Assembly (NCBI GenBank): GCA_013001285.1
Contig: JABDMU010000001.1
Span: forward strand, 1 to 52,724
Reading direction: 5' to 3'
DNA: 52,724 bases
DNA from: Flavobacteriaceae bacterium
Lineage (GTDB): Bacteria; Bacteroidota; Bacteroidia; Flavobacteriales; Flavobacteriaceae
Shown: positions 51,126 through 52,724 of the stretch, one piece after another
How the letters are laid out: the number at the start of each line of letters is the position of its first letter
Position numbering within the stretch: position 1 is the first letter of the stretch
Notes under the pieces: generated by a model
The model's database searches: none
What the model was told of the DNA's origin: nothing
Seen by the model: only the letters and a program-made list of their open reading frames with translations
Made by a program: the position numbers and the translations under genes

Positions 51126-52724
51126 ATGGAATTATTAGTAAAATTTTTACCGGCTTTTGGTGTTTTGGCACTATTGTTTGTACTCGTAAAGAATGTATGG
51201 GTATCAAAACAAGAAGTAGGTGATGACAAAATGGCTAGAATAGCAAAGAATATTGCCGATGGTGCAATGTCTTTCTTAAAAGCCGAATACAAGATCCTAG
51301 CGATTTTTGTAATCGCAGTTGCCGTCTTATTATATTTTAAAGGTCAATCTGAAGCAGGATCAAACGGAATGGTTGCTGTATCCTTTATCGTGGGTGCTAT
51401 CTGTTCTGCACTTGCTGGATTTATTGGAATGCGTGTCGCTACCAAAGCTAACGTAAGAACAACCCAAGCTGCGAGAACATCACTTGGTAAAGCACTTGAA
51501 GTTGCTTTTGCAGGTGGATCAGTAATGGGATTAGGTGTTGTTGGACTTGGTGTTTTAGGATTAAGCGGATTATTTGCTTTATATAGCACACAAGGTTGGG
51601 GTATCAATGAAGTATTAAATGTACTTTCAGGATTCTCATTAGGAGCTTCATCAATTGCATTATTTGCACGTGTTGGTGGAGGTATCTATACCAAAGCTGC
51701 CGACGTTGGTGCTGATTTAGTTGGTAAAGTCGAAGCTGGTATTCCAGAAGATCACCCATTAAACCCTGCTACTATTGCAGATAATGTTGGAGATAACGTA
51801 GGAGATGTTGCTGGAATGGGAGCTGATCTTTTTGAATCATATGTTGGATCTATTATAGGAACAATGGTTTTAGGTGCATTTATTGTGACACCTAATTTCG
51901 AAGGTCTTGGAGCTGTTTATTTACCATTGGCACTTGCTGCTGTTGGTATTGTAATGTCTATCATTGGTACGTTTTTCGTAAAAGTAAAAGATGGTGGTTC
52001 ACCGCATATGGCCTTGAATATTGGAGAATTTGGCTCGGCATTACTTATGGTTGGCGCGTCATATTTTATCATTACTGGATTTATTCCAGCCGAAGTAGAA
52101 GGGTTACCATTTGGTGCCATGGGTGTTTTCTGGGCAACCATCGCTGGATTAGCTGCAGGATTAGCTGTTGGAAAAATTACTGAATATTATACAGGTACTG
52201 GAAAGAAACCTGTTAAAGATATCGTTAGACAATCTGAAACTGGGGCGGCTACAAACATCATCGCTGGATTAGGCGTTGGTATGATGTCTACTGCTATTCC
52301 AATTTTATTAATTGCTGCCGCCATTTTGATCTCGCATCATTTTGCTGGACTGTATGGAATCGCCATTGCTGCGGTAGGTATGTTAGCAAACACTGGTATT
52401 CAATTAGCTGTTGATGCTTACGGACCTATTTCAGATAACGCTGGTGGTATTGCTGAAATGGCTGAATTACCAAGTGAAGTGCGTGAACGCACGGACAAAT
52501 TAGATGCTGTAGGAAATACTACTGCCGCCATAGGCAAAGGCTTTGCAATTGCCTCGGCTGCATTAACTGCTTTGGCCTTATTTGCAGCTTTTATGAAAAC
52601 TGCAAATGTTACTTCCATCGACGTCTCTAAACCAGATATTATGGCGGGATTATTAATAGGTGGAATGTTACCATTTGTTTTCTCTGCATTATCTATGAAT
52701 GCTGTGGGTAGAGCTGCTATGGCT
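51126..52724 (+). CDS. hppA: Membrane-bound ion-translocating pyrophosphatase (5' part)
   Basis: The frame opens at ATG 51126 ([18 protein letters not shown]) and is still open at the window edge, 533 residues in. Family members have about 660-820, so the last third is missing. It has many membrane helices and the PPi-binding [11 protein letters not shown] (from residue 193), then [31 protein letters not shown] (from 463) has Ala467 where K+-independent enzymes have Lys, so the enzyme should be K+-dependent. Such enzymes in Bacteroidota are mostly Na+ pumps, but H+ pumping is not excluded. Confidence 0.95.
   Translation, partial: MELLVKFLPAFGVLALLFVLVKNVWVSKQEVGDDKMARIAKNIADGAMSFLKAEYKILAIFVIAVAVLLYFKGQSEAGSNGMVAVSFIVGAICSALAGFIGMRVATKANVRTTQAARTSLGKALEVAFAGGSVMGLGVVGLGVLGLSGLFALYSTQGWGINEVLNVLSGFSLGASSIALFARVGGGIYTKAADVGADLVGKVEAGIPEDHPLNPATIADNVGDNVGDVAGMGADLFESYVGSIIGTMVLGAFIVTPNFEGLGAVYLPLALAAVGIVMSIIGTFFVKVKDGGSPHMALNIGEFGSALLMVGASYFIITGFIPAEVEGLPFGAMGVFWATIAGLAAGLAVGKITEYYTGTGKKPVKDIVRQSETGAATNIIAGLGVGMMSTAIPILLIAAAILISHHFAGLYGIAIAAVGMLANTGIQLAVDAYGPISDNAGGIAEMAELPSEVRERTDKLDAVGNTTAAIGKGFAIASAALTALALFAAFMKTANVTSIDVSKPDIMAGLLIGGMLPFVFSALSMNAVGRAAMA

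Noticed and set aside
51344-52618. Minus-strand open frames opposite hppA
   Set aside because: They are antisense to a strongly conserved membrane pyrophosphatase and rich in Pro, Ala and Thr, as expected for a mirror frame.

Overview
The window looks like a piece of the core chromosome of a Flavobacteriaceae bacterium (Bacteroidota). The DNA is AT-rich. Start sites are preceded by A-rich leaders rather than strong Shine-Dalgarno sites, and several genes have TAnnTTTG-type -7 boxes. Lineage markers include type IX secretion (T9SS) components, a DUF6089/PorG gene heading a uppS-bamA-skp-skp operon, DUF5686 and CarboxypepD_reg-like proteins, a fused HPPK-deoxynucleoside kinase, a 2TM domain, and a sodium-type membrane pyrophosphatase. 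The species cannot be named from sequence alone. I see no prophage, transposon, integrase, CRISPR array or rRNA.

Layout. 1-1.3 kb: the end of a T9SS-secreted protein and its PorP/SprF partner. 1.3-6.1 kb: a VWA protein, a LytS/LytTR two-component pair and a gamma-carbonic-anhydrase-like protein. 6.1-14.4 kb (minus strand): murI, then the envelope operon porG-like/uppS/bamA/skp/skp, then nadK and an AcuB-like CBS-ACT protein. 14.5-19.8 kb (plus): pdxJ, an alpha/beta hydrolase, a small membrane protein, then tig, clpP and clpX. 20-26.5 kb: a PD40 protein, a GH3-family enzyme, DUF2797, rpsU, a queuosine-precursor transporter, the FolK-dNK fusion and a SpoU methyltransferase. 26.6-31.7 kb: mutS, tRNA-Gly and tRNA-Leu, a beta-barrel protein, a YegP-like protein and an acidic heptad-repeat lipoprotein. 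31.8-40.2 kb: waaA, a DegT aminotransferase, galE, an amidohydrolase, lspA, fabD, a flavoprotein and an SRPBCC protein. 40.2-46.7 kb (minus): 2TM-DHFR, a TonB-like protein, thyA, lipocalin-NupC, BFN nuclease, etfA and etfB. 46.9-52.7 kb (plus): a pyruvate dehydrogenase E1 beta subunit, a DUF5686 protein, ppa and the start of hppA, which runs off the end.

How the genes fit together. Much of the window serves envelope building: murI, uppS, bamA, Skp-like chaperones, waaA, lspA, fabD and galE, with T9SS parts and several outer-membrane proteins. A second theme is folate and thymidylate metabolism. HPPK is fused to a deoxynucleoside kinase, DHFR is fused to a membrane anchor, and thyA and a nucleoside transporter lie next to the DHFR gene. 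A third theme is protein quality control (tig-clpP-clpX). The soluble and membrane pyrophosphatases sit side by side.

No wholly new multi-gene system is evident. The best leads are the unusual fusions (2TM-DHFR with an A11 tract at the junction, a lipocalin-like domain on NupC, HPPK-dNK), a cysteine cluster inserted in the DegT enzyme, the acidic heptad lipoprotein, the AUG-less start of bamA, and terminators whose distal parts overlap the next gene's promoter.
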